Below, piece after piece: positions 35,720 to 45,232 of a stretch of DNA of 64,000 nucleotides. The stretch covers positions 1 through 64,000 of the forward strand of contig NZ_SHLX01000016.1 of assembly GCF_004764705.1 (NCBI RefSeq), read 5' to 3'. The position numbers were made by a program, and so were the translations under genes. This stretch comes from Paenibacillus cymbidii (lineage in GTDB: Bacteria > Bacillota > Bacilli > Paenibacillales > NBRC-103111). The stretch's first letter is position 1; each line of letters starts with the position of its first letter. The notes beneath the pieces were generated by a model that searched no databases, was not told the origin of the DNA, and saw only the letters and a program-made list of their open reading frames with translations.

Positions 35720-38449
35720 ATGGCAGAGAACAACAGTCTCGGCACGCAGGCAAACGAAACCGAAATCGAAACCGAAACGGCGGCCCAGGCGCAATCGCAA
35801 TCCGCAATGCCGACGACGTACGATCCGAAGGAAGCGGAGCGCAAATGGTACGACTACTGGCTGCAAGGCGGCTTCTTCAAGGCGGGCGAACGCCCCGAAG
35901 CGAAGCCGTACACGATCGTCATACCGCCGCCGAACGTCACGGGCATGCTGCATATCGGGCATGCGCTCGATTTTACGCTGCAGGATATTATGGTGCGCAC
36001 GAAGCGCATGCAAGGCTACGACGCGCTGTGGCTGCCCGGCAGCGACCATGCCGGCATCGCGACGCAAACGAAGGTCGAGCAGAAGCTGCGCGAGCAAGGC
36101 GTCACGCGCTACGACCTCGGCCGCGAGAAATTTCTGGAGAAAGTGTGGGAGTGGAAGGAGCTTTACGCGGGCACGATTCGCGAGCAGTGGGCGAAGATGG
36201 GCTTTTCGCTCGACTATTCGCGTGAAAGGTTCACCCTCGACGAAGGGCTGTCGAGCGCCGTGCGCGAAGTGTTCGTCCGTTTGTACGAGAAAGGGCTCAT
36301 CTACCGCGGCAAAAAAATCATCAACTGGGATCCGGCGGCCCGTACGGCGTTGTCCGATATTGAAGTGGAGTACAAGGAAGTGCAGGGCAACCTGTACCAC
36401 CTGAGCTACCCGCTCGCCGACGGCACCGGTTCGATCGTCGTCGCCACGACGCGCCCGGAAACGATGCTGGGCGACACGGCGGTTGCGGTGCATCCGGACG
36501 ATGACCGCTACAAGCACATGATCGGCAAAAACCTCGTGCTGCCGATCATCGGCCGCGAAATTCCGGTCGTCGCCGACGAATACGTCGACAAGGAGTTCGG
36601 CTCCGGCGCGGTGAAGATTACACCGGCGCACGATCCGAACGACTTCGAAGTGGGCCAGCGCCACAATCTGCCGCAAGTGCTCGTGATGGACGAATCCGGC
36701 ACGATGAACGCCGAAGCCGGCAAGTACAACGGGTTGGACCGTTTCGTCTGCCGCAAGCAAATCGTCGCGGACATGAAGGAGCTCGGCGTACTGGTCAAAA
36801 TCGAAGAGCACGTGCACCAGGTCGGTCACAGCGAGCGCAGCGGCGCGGTGATCGAGCCGTATTTGTCGACGCAGTGGTTCGTGGCGATGAAGCCTTTGGC
36901 CGAACGCGCGATCGCCTCGCAGAAATCCGGCGCCGGCGTCAACTTCGTGCCCGACCGTTTCGACAAAACGTATTTGCAATGGATCGAAAATGTCCGCGAC
37001 TGGTGCATTTCCCGCCAGTTATGGTGGGGACACCGCATCCCGGCGTGGCATTGCCAAAGCTGCGGCGCGATCCACGTCAGCCGCGAGGATGCGGTGCAGT
37101 GCCCGCGCTGTGAAAGCACGGAGCTGAAGCAGGACGAGGACGTGCTCGACACGTGGTTCAGCTCGGCGCTTTGGCCGTTTTCGACGCTCGGCTGGCCGGA
37201 TGAAACCAGCGAGGATTTCAAACGCTTTTATCCGACCGATCTGCTGGTGACGGGTTACGATATCATTTATTTCTGGGTGGCGCGGATGATCTTTACCGCC
37301 CTGGAATTTACCGACCGCATCCCGTTCCGCGACGTGCTGCTCCACGGCCTCGTGCGCGACGCCGAAGGGCGCAAAATGTCCAAGTCGCTCGGCAACGGCG
37401 TCGACCCGCTCGAGGTAATCGAGAAGTACGGCGCGGACGCGATGCGCTTCATGATTTCGACGAGCAGCACGCCGGGCCAGGATTTGCGCTTCCGCTGGGA
37501 GCGGGTCGAACAGGCGCGCAACTTCGCCAACAAAATTTGGAATGCGTCGCGGTTTGCGCTGATGAACCTCGAAGGCGTGACCGCCGCCGACATCGATCTG
37601 AGCGGCAAGTTGGGCACGGCGGACCGCTGGATTCTGCACCGGCTGAATGAAACGGTTCGCGACGTCACGCGGCTGATCGACAGCTACGAATTCGGCGAAA
37701 CCGGACGGCTGCTGTACAATTTCATCTGGGACGATCTGTGCGACTGGTATATCGAATTCAGCAAGCTGTCGCTGTACGGCCAGGATGCCGAAGCGAAACG
37801 TTCGACGCAATCGGTGCTCGCTTACGTGCTCGACCGCACGCAGCGGCTCATTCATCCGTTCATGCCGTTCATCAGCGAAGAAATTTGGCAGCACCTGCCG
37901 CATGAAGGCGACACGATCGTACTGGCTCCGTGGCCGACGGCACAGGCGGAGCACGAAGCGCCGGACGCGGTGCGCGAGATGGAGCTGCTGATGGATACGA
38001 TTCGCGCCGTGCGCAACATCCGCGCCGAAGTGAATGTGCCGATGAGCAAAAAGATCGAGCTGCTGATCAAACCGGGCAGCGAGGAGACGCTGGCGATTCT
38101 GCGGGCGAACGAAACGTATGTGCAGCGTTTCTGCAACACGTCGAAGCTGGAAGTCGACCTTGAGCTGGCGGCGCCGGACAAGGCGATGACGGCCGTCGTT
38201 TCGGGGGCGGAGCTGATGCTGCCGCTTGCCGGCCTGATCGACATCGCCCAGGAAATCGCCCGCCTGGAGAAGGAAGTGCAGACGCTGAACGGCGAAGTGG
38301 AACGGATCGAAAAGAAGCTCGGCAACGAAGGCTTCGTGGCCAAGGCGCCGGCGCGCGTCATCGAGGAAGAGAAGGCGAAGCTGGCCGACTACGCGGACAA
38401 ACGGAGCAAGGTATCGGCACGTCTGGCCGAATTGAAGGAAACGCTCTAG
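35720..38449 (+). CDS. valS: Valyl-tRNA synthetase
   Basis: Class I synthetase attaching valine to tRNA-Val. 909 residues, slightly above the usual 880 because of a Glu/Thr/Gln-rich N-terminal extension of about 30 residues. HIGH is at 78-81 (MLHIGHAL), KMSKS at 552-556, with the editing domain between them and a C-terminal coiled coil (EIARLEKEVQTLNGEVERIE). The start is placed at ATG 35720 because GGAGGAACT (35707-35715) precedes it; ATG 35705 is inside that site. The TAG stop codon lies within the left CTAG duplication of a MITE. Confidence 0.97.
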   Translation: MAENNSLGTQANETEIETETAAQAQSQSAMPTTYDPKEAERKWYDYWLQGGFFKAGERPEAKPYTIVIPPPNVTGMLHIGHALDFTLQDIMVRTKRMQGYDALWLPGSDHAGIATQTKVEQKLREQGVTRYDLGREKFLEKVWEWKELYAGTIREQWAKMGFSLDYSRERFTLDEGLSSAVREVFVRLYEKGLIYRGKKIINWDPAARTALSDIEVEYKEVQGNLYHLSYPLADGTGSIVVATTRPETMLGDTAVAVHPDDDRYKHMIGKNLVLPIIGREIPVVADEYVDKEFGSGAVKITPAHDPNDFEVGQRHNLPQVLVMDESGTMNAEAGKYNGLDRFVCRKQIVADMKELGVLVKIEEHVHQVGHSERSGAVIEPYLSTQWFVAMKPLAERAIASQKSGAGVNFVPDRFDKTYLQWIENVRDWCISRQLWWGHRIPAWHCQSCGAIHVSREDAVQCPRCESTELKQDEDVLDTWFSSALWPFSTLGWPDETSEDFKRFYPTDLLVTGYDIIYFWVARMIFTALEFTDRIPFRDVLLHGLVRDAEGRKMSKSLGNGVDPLEVIEKYGADAMRFMISTSSTPGQDLRFRWERVEQARNFANKIWNASRFALMNLEGVTAADIDLSGKLGTADRWILHRLNETVRDVTRLIDSYEFGETGRLLYNFIWDDLCDWYIEFSKLSLYGQDAEAKRSTQSVLAYVLDRTQRLIHPFMPFISEEIWQHLPHEGDTIVLAPWPTAQAEHEAPDAVREMELLMDTIRAVRNIRAEVNVPMSKKIELLIKPGSEETLAILRANETYVQRFCNTSKLEVDLELAAPDKAMTAVVSGAELMLPLAGLIDIAQEIARLEKEVQTLNGEVERIEKKLGNEGFVAKAPARVIEEEKAKLADYADKRSKVSARLAELKETL

Positions 38450-38608
38450 GGCGTGTCTGAATACTCCGAGGGGAACAGATTGTGCCGAATTTTCGTCCCA
38501 TGCAAGGAAGTTTTGAGCAGGCTTACCGGGGGTAAGTCAAGCAAAAGTGACGCAGCAGGGGGCGAAAAGGCGGTGCAAGTTGACCTCGAGCGGGTTTTCA
38601 GACACGCC
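38450..38608. mobile_element. 159-bp MITE with CTAG target duplication
   Basis: Perfect 12-bp terminal inverted repeats, GGCGTGTCTGAA (38450-38461) and TTCAGACACGCC (38597-38608). Beyond 12 bp the ends continue with imperfect similarity. Direct CTAG copies flank it at 38446-38449 and 38609-38612. There is no transposase frame, only short open frames and an internal CTTACC/GGTAAG hairpin. A 4-bp YTAR-type duplication is known for the IS5 group, so a non-autonomous element moved by an IS5-like transposase is the likely explanation. Confidence 0.75.
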
Positions 38609-38621
38609 CTAGCACACACGA

Positions 38622-38647
38622 AGCGGGTGTTGTTGTCAACACCCGCT
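38622..38647 (+). terminator. Stem-loop before folC
   Basis: AGCGGGTGTTG (38622-38632), TTGT loop, CAACACCCGCT (38637-38647): a perfect 11-bp stem without T-run. Possibly the old valS terminator, now separated from the gene by the MITE. Confidence 0.5.
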
Positions 38648-38678
38648 CGCGATTTCATATATTAAAGGGATGAGTCAA

Positions 38679-40052
38679 ATGGATCTTGCAGAAAGTCCGG
38701 CCGTCGCCGGATTCGGCACTTACGAGGAAGCCGTCCGTTGGATTACGTCGCGCGTTTCCTTCGGCATCCGCCCGGGGCTCCTGCGCATGGAATCGCTGAT
38801 GGAACGGCTCGGCAATCCGCACCGGCGGCTGAAATTCATTCATGTGGCGGGCACGAACGGCAAAGGCTCGACCTGCGCCTATTTGAGCGCGGTGATCGCC
38901 CGCTGCGGGTACGACGTCGGCACGTTCACGTCGCCGTACCTGGAGAAGTATACGAACCGGATCAAGGTGAACGGCGCCGACATCGGCGAAGCCGATTTGC
39001 TGCGGCTGGTGAACGAGATGAAGCCGCATGTCGAGGCAATCGCCGCCGGCGAGCTCGGCGAACCGACGATGTTTGAAGTGAGCACGGCTTTGGCGATACT
39101 GTATTTTGCCAGGGTGGCGTATCCGGACTTTGTCGTCTGGGAAACCGGTCTCGGCGGCCGGCTCGATTCGACGAACATCGTGACGCCGATCCTGTCGGTC
39201 ATCACGAATGTGCAGCACGATCATATGGAAATTCTCGGCGATACGCTCGAGAAGGTGGCCTTCGAGAAGGCCGGCATCGTCAAAAACGGCGTCCCCGTCG
39301 TCAGCGCGGTGGAACAGCCCGGCGTCGTGGAAACGATCGAAGCGGTGTGCAAGGAGCGGAAGGCGACGCTTTATTTGCTTGGGCGCGAGTTCGATTATGA
39401 GCCGGTGGAGTCGCAGCTGGATAGGCAAACGTTCGATTTTCGCGGACCGTTCCGCGGGCTGGAGCGGCTGCCCATCACGCTGAACGGCAGCCACCAGTTC
39501 AAGAACGCCGCCGTCGCCGTCATGGCGCTGGAGGTGCTGCGCCAGTATTACGCGTTGATCGTGGACGACGAGGAATTGCGCGAAGGGCTGGCGGCGACGC
39601 AGTGGCCCGGCCGGCTCGAGATGGTATCGGAGCAGCCGCGCATCCTGCTTGACGGGGCGCACAATCCCGAAGGAGCGGAATCGCTGGCGGCGGCGCTGCG
39701 CGTCGTCTATCGCTACCGGAAGCTGCGCTTCCTGATGGGCATGCTGTCGACCAAGAATCATTCGGGATACCTGGATCATATACTACCATTGGTCGATACG
39801 CTGATCGTGACGGAGCCGGTTTGGGTGAAAAAGATGGACGCCTCCGCCCTCGCCGATCTGGCGCGCAAGAAGGCGGCGGAAATCGGCGCAACCGTGGAAA
39901 TCGTCGTCGAACCGGATTGGAAACTGGCGCTGGAGCAGCTTGAGCGGTCAACCGGCGAAGACGATTTGGCGGTAGTGGCGGGGACGCTTTATTTGATCTC
40001 GGACGTACGGTCGTGGATTTTGCATAAATCCGATTCTGAAAAAGGTTGGTGA
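38679..40052 (+). CDS. folC: Folylpolyglutamate synthase / dihydrofolate synthase
   Basis: ATP-dependent ligase adding glutamate to dihydropteroate or folates, 457 residues. The P-loop GTNGKGS is at 58-64, followed by the TSPYLEKYTNRI folate-site segment and GLGGRLDSTN, and the late DGAHNPEG motif of the Mur ligase fold. Start chosen at ATG 38679, with AAGGGATGAG upstream; ATG 38670 directly abuts the AAAGGG and is less likely. valS-folC-murC is a plausible housekeeping string, and murC starts eight bases after the stop. Confidence 0.95.
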   Translation: MDLAESPAVAGFGTYEEAVRWITSRVSFGIRPGLLRMESLMERLGNPHRRLKFIHVAGTNGKGSTCAYLSAVIARCGYDVGTFTSPYLEKYTNRIKVNGADIGEADLLRLVNEMKPHVEAIAAGELGEPTMFEVSTALAILYFARVAYPDFVVWETGLGGRLDSTNIVTPILSVITNVQHDHMEILGDTLEKVAFEKAGIVKNGVPVVSAVEQPGVVETIEAVCKERKATLYLLGREFDYEPVESQLDRQTFDFRGPFRGLERLPITLNGSHQFKNAAVAVMALEVLRQYYALIVDDEELREGLAATQWPGRLEMVSEQPRILLDGAHNPEGAESLAAALRVVYRYRKLRFLMGMLSTKNHSGYLDHILPLVDTLIVTEPVWVKKMDASALADLARKKAAEIGATVEIVVEPDWKLALEQLERSTGEDDLAVVAGTLYLISDVRSWILHKSDSEKGW

Positions 40053-40059
40053 GCGGGCC

Positions 40060-41442
40060 GTGAGTGTGACGGAACATGTGCATTTTATCGGGATCGGCGG
40101 CTACGGGATGAGCGCGATTGCCAAGGTGATGCTGGAAATGGGGTATCACGTGTCGGGCTCCGACCTGGCGCAGCAGGAATTGACGGAGAAGCTCGTCGCC
40201 AAAGGGGCGCAGGTGTATATCGGCCATGAAGCGGGCAATGTGCAAGGGGCCGATCTGGTCGTTTATTCGACCGCGCTGCCGAAAGACAATGTCGAAATCA
40301 AACGCGCCGAAGAGCTGAACATTCCGATTTTGCACCGTTCGCAGATGCTCGCCCGGCTCATGAACGACCGCAAAGGAATCGCCGTTGCGGGCGCGCACGG
40401 GAAAACGACGACGTCGTCGATGATTTCGCTGGTGATGGAAGCTTGCGGGCAGGACCCGACTTTCATCATCGGCGGAGAAATCATGAACGTCGGCAGCAAT
40501 GCCAAAGCGGGCAAAGGCGAATATGTCGTCGCCGAAGCCGACGAAAGCGACGGCACGTTCCTGCAGTACCATCCGACGCTTGCCGTCGTGACCAATATCG
40601 AAGCCGATCATCTCGAAAATTATGACGGCGATTTCAATCAATTGAAAGCTGCGTACGCGCAGTTTCTCAGCCAGGTGAAGGACGGCGGCAAAGCGATCGT
40701 CTGCAGCGACGACGAACACGTGCGGGAGCTGATGCCGCACATCAACGGCGAAGTGGTGACGTTCGGCATCGATCGCGAAGCCGATTACAGGGCGACGGAC
40801 ATTCGGCTCGGCGACCGTCGGGTGTCGTTTGGCGTCGTCCACGCGGGCGTTCCGCTCGGCGAGCTGACGCTGTCGATTCCGGGGCGGCACAACGTGTACA
40901 ACGCATTGGCGACGCTGATCGCCTGCCTGGAGGCGGGCCTTACGTTTGACCAGGTCGCAGCGACGATCACCGACTTCCGCGGCGCGAAGCGGCGGTTCCA
41001 GGTGCTGGGCGACCAGGACGGCATTCTCGTGATCGACGATTACGCGCACCACCCGACGGAAATCCAGGCGACGATCAGCGCCGCCAAGGCGACCGGCAAA
41101 CGGATCATTGCCGTGTTCCAGCCGCAGCGGTATACGCGCACCTTTTTCCTGTTCGATCAGTTCAGCCGCGCTTTCGCCGAGGCGGATGAAGTGATCATCA
41201 CCGACATTTACAGCCCGGCGGGCGAAAAGCAGATCGAAGGCGTCAGCTCCGGCCGGCTCGTCGAGCTGATTCGCATCAACAGCAACGCCAATGTCGAGTA
41301 TGTGCCGACGAAGGAAGAGGTGCTCGACCGGCTGCTGGCGAGCGTGCACAGCGGCGATCTGGTGCTGACGATGGGCGCCGGCGACATCTGGAAAGCGGCC
41401 GACGGCCTGGCGAAAGCGATTCGCAGCCGGCACGTGTCGTAA
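40060..41442 (+). CDS. murC: UDP-N-acetylmuramate--L-alanine ligase
   Basis: Adds the first amino acid of the peptidoglycan stem to UDP-MurNAc. 460 residues. HFIGIGGYGMSAIA near the N-terminus binds the UDP substrate; GAHGKTTT (111-118) is the ATP-binding loop; EADESDGTFL and DDYAHHPTEI are further Mur-ligase hallmarks. The start is a GTG at 40060, with another in-frame GTG two codons later; no strong ribosome binding site, so translation may be coupled to folC. Followed by a strong terminator. Confidence 0.96.
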   Translation: MSVTEHVHFIGIGGYGMSAIAKVMLEMGYHVSGSDLAQQELTEKLVAKGAQVYIGHEAGNVQGADLVVYSTALPKDNVEIKRAEELNIPILHRSQMLARLMNDRKGIAVAGAHGKTTTSSMISLVMEACGQDPTFIIGGEIMNVGSNAKAGKGEYVVAEADESDGTFLQYHPTLAVVTNIEADHLENYDGDFNQLKAAYAQFLSQVKDGGKAIVCSDDEHVRELMPHINGEVVTFGIDREADYRATDIRLGDRRVSFGVVHAGVPLGELTLSIPGRHNVYNALATLIACLEAGLTFDQVAATITDFRGAKRRFQVLGDQDGILVIDDYAHHPTEIQATISAAKATGKRIIAVFQPQRYTRTFFLFDQFSRAFAEADEVIITDIYSPAGEKQIEGVSSGRLVELIRINSNANVEYVPTKEEVLDRLLASVHSGDLVLTMGAGDIWKAADGLAKAIRSRHVS

Positions 41443-41446
41443 GCTA

Positions 41447-41483
41447 CAAAACCTGCCCCCGGCAATAGGGGGCAGGTTTTTTT
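41447..41483 (+). terminator. Terminator after murC
   Basis: AAAACCTGCCCCC (41448-41460), a seven-base loop, and GGGGGCAGGTTTTTTT. It directly abuts repeat copy D. Confidence 0.9.
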
Positions 41484-41485
41484 GA

Positions 41486-41677
41486 TAATAGCCAGTGAAA
41501 AATGGCTTATTTGCTCAACTTGGGGTGTCTCGTCGGAAATAACCAGTGAAAACACTGGCTATCTCAATCCCGGAACCCGAAAATCGACCATTTCAAAGAA
41601 ATAACCAGTGATATTACTGGCTATTTCGGAGAGGCGGACCTTTTTTGGCGAAATAAGCCACAAAACATGGCCTATTT
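41486..41677 (+). repeat. Four-hairpin palindromic repeat, copy D
   Basis: Modules at 41486-41512, 41536-41562, 41598-41627 and 41650-41677, ordered as in A and B, with the shared linker TCGACCATTTCAAAG before module 3 and the tail word AGAAGCAAAATTGG (41705-41718). It begins two bases after the murC terminator and lies between convergent genes. Confidence 0.88.
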
Positions 41678-41741
41678 GGCAGACGGCACCGATCGGAGCG
41701 GCACAGAAGCAAAATTGGCTTGCTGCTGCGCTGACTCGCCT

Positions 41742-43280
41742 CTAACGCTCCCCCGCCGCACAGCGCCGCTTGTACTCCGCCGGGGTAATGTCGTACCCCT
41801 TCTTGAACAGCTTGATCAAATAATTGTCGCTGGCGATGCCGACCCGTTCGGCGATTTCGCCCAGGCTCAGGTCCGTGCTCGCCAGCAGCCGGGCGGCGTG
41901 TTCGAGCCGCGTCTTGTGCACGAAGTGGATCAGCGTGTCGCCGGTCTTGCGCCGGAACAGACCGCTCAAATAATGTTTGTCCATGGCGGCGTATTTGGCC
42001 ATCGATTCCAGCGTGATGTCGGTATGATAGTGCAGCCGGATGTAGTGCACGATCTTGTTGATTTCCGGATGATCGGTGAACCGCGAATGCGCTTCGATCG
42101 TTTCGTTCAACCGGCGTTCGCCTTCGGCCTGCAGCCAGGCGAGCAGCTCGCCGTGGGTGCGGAAGCGGTCCGTGTCGAACGGGCCCGGCTCGCTGCGGCC
42201 GACGATGCGGTCGAACGTCGCCAGCAGCCGTTCGGCCGTCTGCTTGACCTGTACGCTCGGCACCGCCGCATGCGCCATGTCCGCCCAGATGCCGGCGAGC
42301 TGCCGGCGAAACTCGCCCGCTTTCATCTCCTCGAACGCCTGGAACAACTCGCGTTCCTGCGGCCAAGCGATCGTCTGCCGCCCCGCGGAAGCAGTCGCAA
42401 CAGCCGCCGCCCCGGCTGACGCACCGACCGCGCCGACCGCGGTGCCGGCCGAACCGGCCGCTTCGCCGTACCAGACGGCGTCCAGCTTGCGCAGCGCTTG
42501 ACGCCACTGCCGCGGCAGGTCGGCCGCATCCGCCGCTTCCGTACGCACCGCGTCCGGCAGCGTTGCCGCCCAGGCGGCGATGCTCGCTTCATCGCGCGGT
42601 TCGCGCTCGCGCCCCGCTTCGCGCCACAGAAACCACGTCGCGATCCCGGCTTTGGCGAAAGCGTGCGCTTGCAGCGGCAGCGGGTCGCCGCCCTCGTCCC
42701 GCGGCATGCTGCGGGCGTAACGCTCCGCTTCGCCGCCGGCAAGCGCCGCCACGATCGTCACCCTGCGGTTCGCCTTGCCTTGAAACTGCGGCGCGGCTTC
42801 AGGCGCCGCCGGTTGTTTATCCTGGCCGAACATCCGCTCCCACAGCTGGCCGTAATGGCGCAGGAACGGCCCCGCCGCGAGCTGCGCCTGCAGACTGTCG
42901 CGCTCGTCCAGCTTCGACCGCACCTTGAGCAGCAGCTGCCGCATCTGCTCGACGGTCATCGACAGCTTGAGCACATAGCTGAAAGCGCCGTATTCGAGCG
43001 CCTGCCGCGCATATTCGAATTCGTTCATGCAGGTGAGCATGACGAACTGCGAGTCGAGGCCGGCGCGGCGCACGTGCTGCAGCAGCTCGATGCCGTCCAT
43101 GATCGGCATAACGATGTCGCTGATGATCAAATCCGGCTTGAGCTGCATAATCCGCTCCAGCGCCTCTTCGCCGTCGCCCGCCTCGCCGGCCAGCCGGAAG
43201 CCGAGCTGCTCCCACGGAATCAGCTTGCGCACCCGCTCCCGAACGGCTTCTTCGTCTTCAACGAGAAATACGGTCCGCAT
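41742..43280 (-). CDS. AraC-type response regulator, YesN-like
   Basis: 512 residues. The receiver domain has acidic residues EDE (8-10), Asp55 in IISDIVMPIMDG and the lysine of SYVLKLSM. An Ala/Gly-rich linker lies around 275-300. The AraC HTH pair is in the last 100 residues (ITLESMAKYAAMDKHYLS and LGEIAERVGIASDNYLIKLF). ATG 43280 is preceded by GGAGGAGGAG. It overlaps its kinase by 23 bases. It presumably regulates the divergent LplB/LplC operon starting at 45233. Confidence 0.92.
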   Translation of the reverse strand: MRTVFLVEDEEAVRERVRKLIPWEQLGFRLAGEAGDGEEALERIMQLKPDLIISDIVMPIMDGIELLQHVRRAGLDSQFVMLTCMNEFEYARQALEYGAFSYVLKLSMTVEQMRQLLLKVRSKLDERDSLQAQLAAGPFLRHYGQLWERMFGQDKQPAAPEAAPQFQGKANRRVTIVAALAGGEAERYARSMPRDEGGDPLPLQAHAFAKAGIATWFLWREAGREREPRDEASIAAWAATLPDAVRTEAADAADLPRQWRQALRKLDAVWYGEAAGSAGTAVGAVGASAGAAAVATASAGRQTIAWPQERELFQAFEEMKAGEFRRQLAGIWADMAHAAVPSVQVKQTAERLLATFDRIVGRSEPGPFDTDRFRTHGELLAWLQAEGERRLNETIEAHSRFTDHPEINKIVHYIRLHYHTDITLESMAKYAAMDKHYLSGLFRRKTGDTLIHFVHKTRLEHAARLLASTDLSLGEIAERVGIASDNYLIKLFKKGYDITPAEYKRRCAAGER

Positions 43281-45060
43281 CCGGTTTCTCCTCCTCCGAA
43301 TAAGGATTGGACAGCAGCAGCGGCAGCCGCATGCGCGCCAGCGTTCCTTCCGCCAGCGGCGTCAGCGTCAGCTCCGCTTCGCCGCGGAACATAAGCGCCA
43401 GCCGTTCGCGCAAATTAATAACCCCGATGCCCTTGCGATACTTGCGCGGCGCCGCCGACCGCGACACTTCCAGGCCAACGCCGTTGTCTTCCACTTCGAG
43501 CAGCAGCGTGTCGCCGGCGGAATACGCCCGAATAGCGATGCGGCCTTGCCGCTTCAGCGGCGTGATGCCGTGCTGGATCGCGTTTTCGACCAGCGGCTGC
43601 AGCCCGAACTTCGGCGCCAGCGCAAATTGCAGCGATTCGTCAAAATCGATCGCAATATCGAGTTTTCCCGCATAACGAATTTGCTGCAAATTCACGTAAG
43701 CGGAAATGAGCTCCAGCTCATCCTTCAAGTAGATCAGCTCCGATTCGCTGGCCAGGCTCGACTCCAGCAGCATGCCAAGCGATACGCAAGCTTCGGCGAT
43801 CGTTTCCTCCTCGTGGCCTATGGCGATCCATTTGATCGTGTTCAGCGTATTGAGCAGGAAATGCGGGTTCATCTGGGTGAGCAGCATCTGGAAGCGAAGC
43901 GCTTCCTTTTGCCGTTCCTCGATTTTGAGCTTGCGAATGAGCGCGTCCATGTCGACGATCATCTGGTTGTAAGCATGCGTGAGCGAGGCGATTTCGCCGG
44001 CATACGGGTTTTCCTTCATTTGCTGCTTGAAATTGCTGTCCGCCGTGCGCAGCATATTTTTTTTCAACTGGAGCAGCGGCCTTGTGACCAATGACGAAAT
44101 CAGCACGGTAAGGCCCAGGAACAGGCCGGTCAAGCCGAGCATCGTAATCCAGAATTGCCGCTTCATCTGCTGAATATTGCCGAGAAACAGGTTGAGGTCG
44201 AACTGGCAGCCGAGCTGCCAATGAAACGACGTCAGCGGAATCGAGCTGATGACGTAGGGGCCGTCCGACCGGGTATACAAACCGCCATCGCTTTTTCGGG
44301 CGGTCATATCGCGGATGGCGTGCGATTCGATCGTCATGGCCGGCTCCGTTTGCGTCAGCAGTCCCCCGTCGTTGCCCAGCAGAAAATAATTTTGCTTGAC
44401 CGGGAATTTGGCCACGCTCGTCTTCAGCCATGTCGTATAGTCGAAAAACACGAATAGGAGGGCGTTTGGCGTTTCGCGATTGCCTTTGAGCGTCGTCGTC
44501 AGCGTCACGTAAGGCGTATTGCCGGGCGCATAACGGCCAAGCAAGTCGACCGGGGAGGCGTCCGACCACTCGCTGAGATACGGATTTTCCAGCAGGGCGC
44601 GAATGGCGGGCTGGCTGACGAAGGTGCGGTCGCTTTTTTGCAGCTCGGGAATGTAGGACATGTACAGCCCGCCGTTCTCGCCGGCCAGCAGAAATTGCAC
44701 GGAAATGCCATTGCCGAAGTCGATCCGGTTCTCCATATCGGCAAATTTCGTTTTGACGATTTTCGTTTCTTCCGGCATCGTTCCCGGGCGGTCGAGGATG
44801 GCGATCATCTCCGGGTCGTTCTCGAACAGCAGCACCGCATTCTGGATCGACACCTTCATGTCCTCGAAGTTGCTTTTGAGGAAGGCGAGCTGTTCCCGGT
44901 TCTGGCTGACCAGATTGGCGCGGATCGTGTTGTCGATCGTACCAAAGCTGTAAAGCTGAAAGCCCGTGTACGGCAGCAAAATAAAAATGAGAAACGCCAG
45001 CATCAGCCGGTATTTGATTTGGGCCGGAAGCAGCTTGGCAATGATGCGGTTGGCCGGCAT
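43258..45060 (-). CDS. Sensor histidine kinase, YesM-like
   Basis: 600 residues: first span about 18-38, extracellular sensor to about 285, second span near 290-312, HAMP, then His_kinase with the phospho-acceptor in MNPHFLLNTLNT and HATPase boxes PLVENAIQHGI and DNGVGL. ATG 45060 lies behind AGGAGGGAC. The upstream extension of the frame beyond this ATG shows no ribosome binding site. Divergent from the third sugar ABC operon by 172 bases. Confidence 0.92.
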   Translation of the reverse strand: MPANRIIAKLLPAQIKYRLMLAFLIFILLPYTGFQLYSFGTIDNTIRANLVSQNREQLAFLKSNFEDMKVSIQNAVLLFENDPEMIAILDRPGTMPEETKIVKTKFADMENRIDFGNGISVQFLLAGENGGLYMSYIPELQKSDRTFVSQPAIRALLENPYLSEWSDASPVDLLGRYAPGNTPYVTLTTTLKGNRETPNALLFVFFDYTTWLKTSVAKFPVKQNYFLLGNDGGLLTQTEPAMTIESHAIRDMTARKSDGGLYTRSDGPYVISSIPLTSFHWQLGCQFDLNLFLGNIQQMKRQFWITMLGLTGLFLGLTVLISSLVTRPLLQLKKNMLRTADSNFKQQMKENPYAGEIASLTHAYNQMIVDMDALIRKLKIEERQKEALRFQMLLTQMNPHFLLNTLNTIKWIAIGHEEETIAEACVSLGMLLESSLASESELIYLKDELELISAYVNLQQIRYAGKLDIAIDFDESLQFALAPKFGLQPLVENAIQHGITPLKRQGRIAIRAYSAGDTLLLEVEDNGVGLEVSRSAAPRKYRKGIGVINLRERLALMFRGEAELTLTPLAEGTLARMRLPLLLSNPYSEEEKPDADRISR

Positions 45061-45232
45061 CGAAAGTCCCTCCTGGCGCCGAAGAATCGTGGTTTCATCG
45101 TAGCACAGCGACTGCCGACTGACCACCAGGCCACTAAAATCGTACGATGCAAAAGATAAAATCGTATCTGTCGAACGTTTCGGATCGGGTGCTACGATAA
45201 GGCTACTCAACCGACAAGGGCAGGTGAACACC

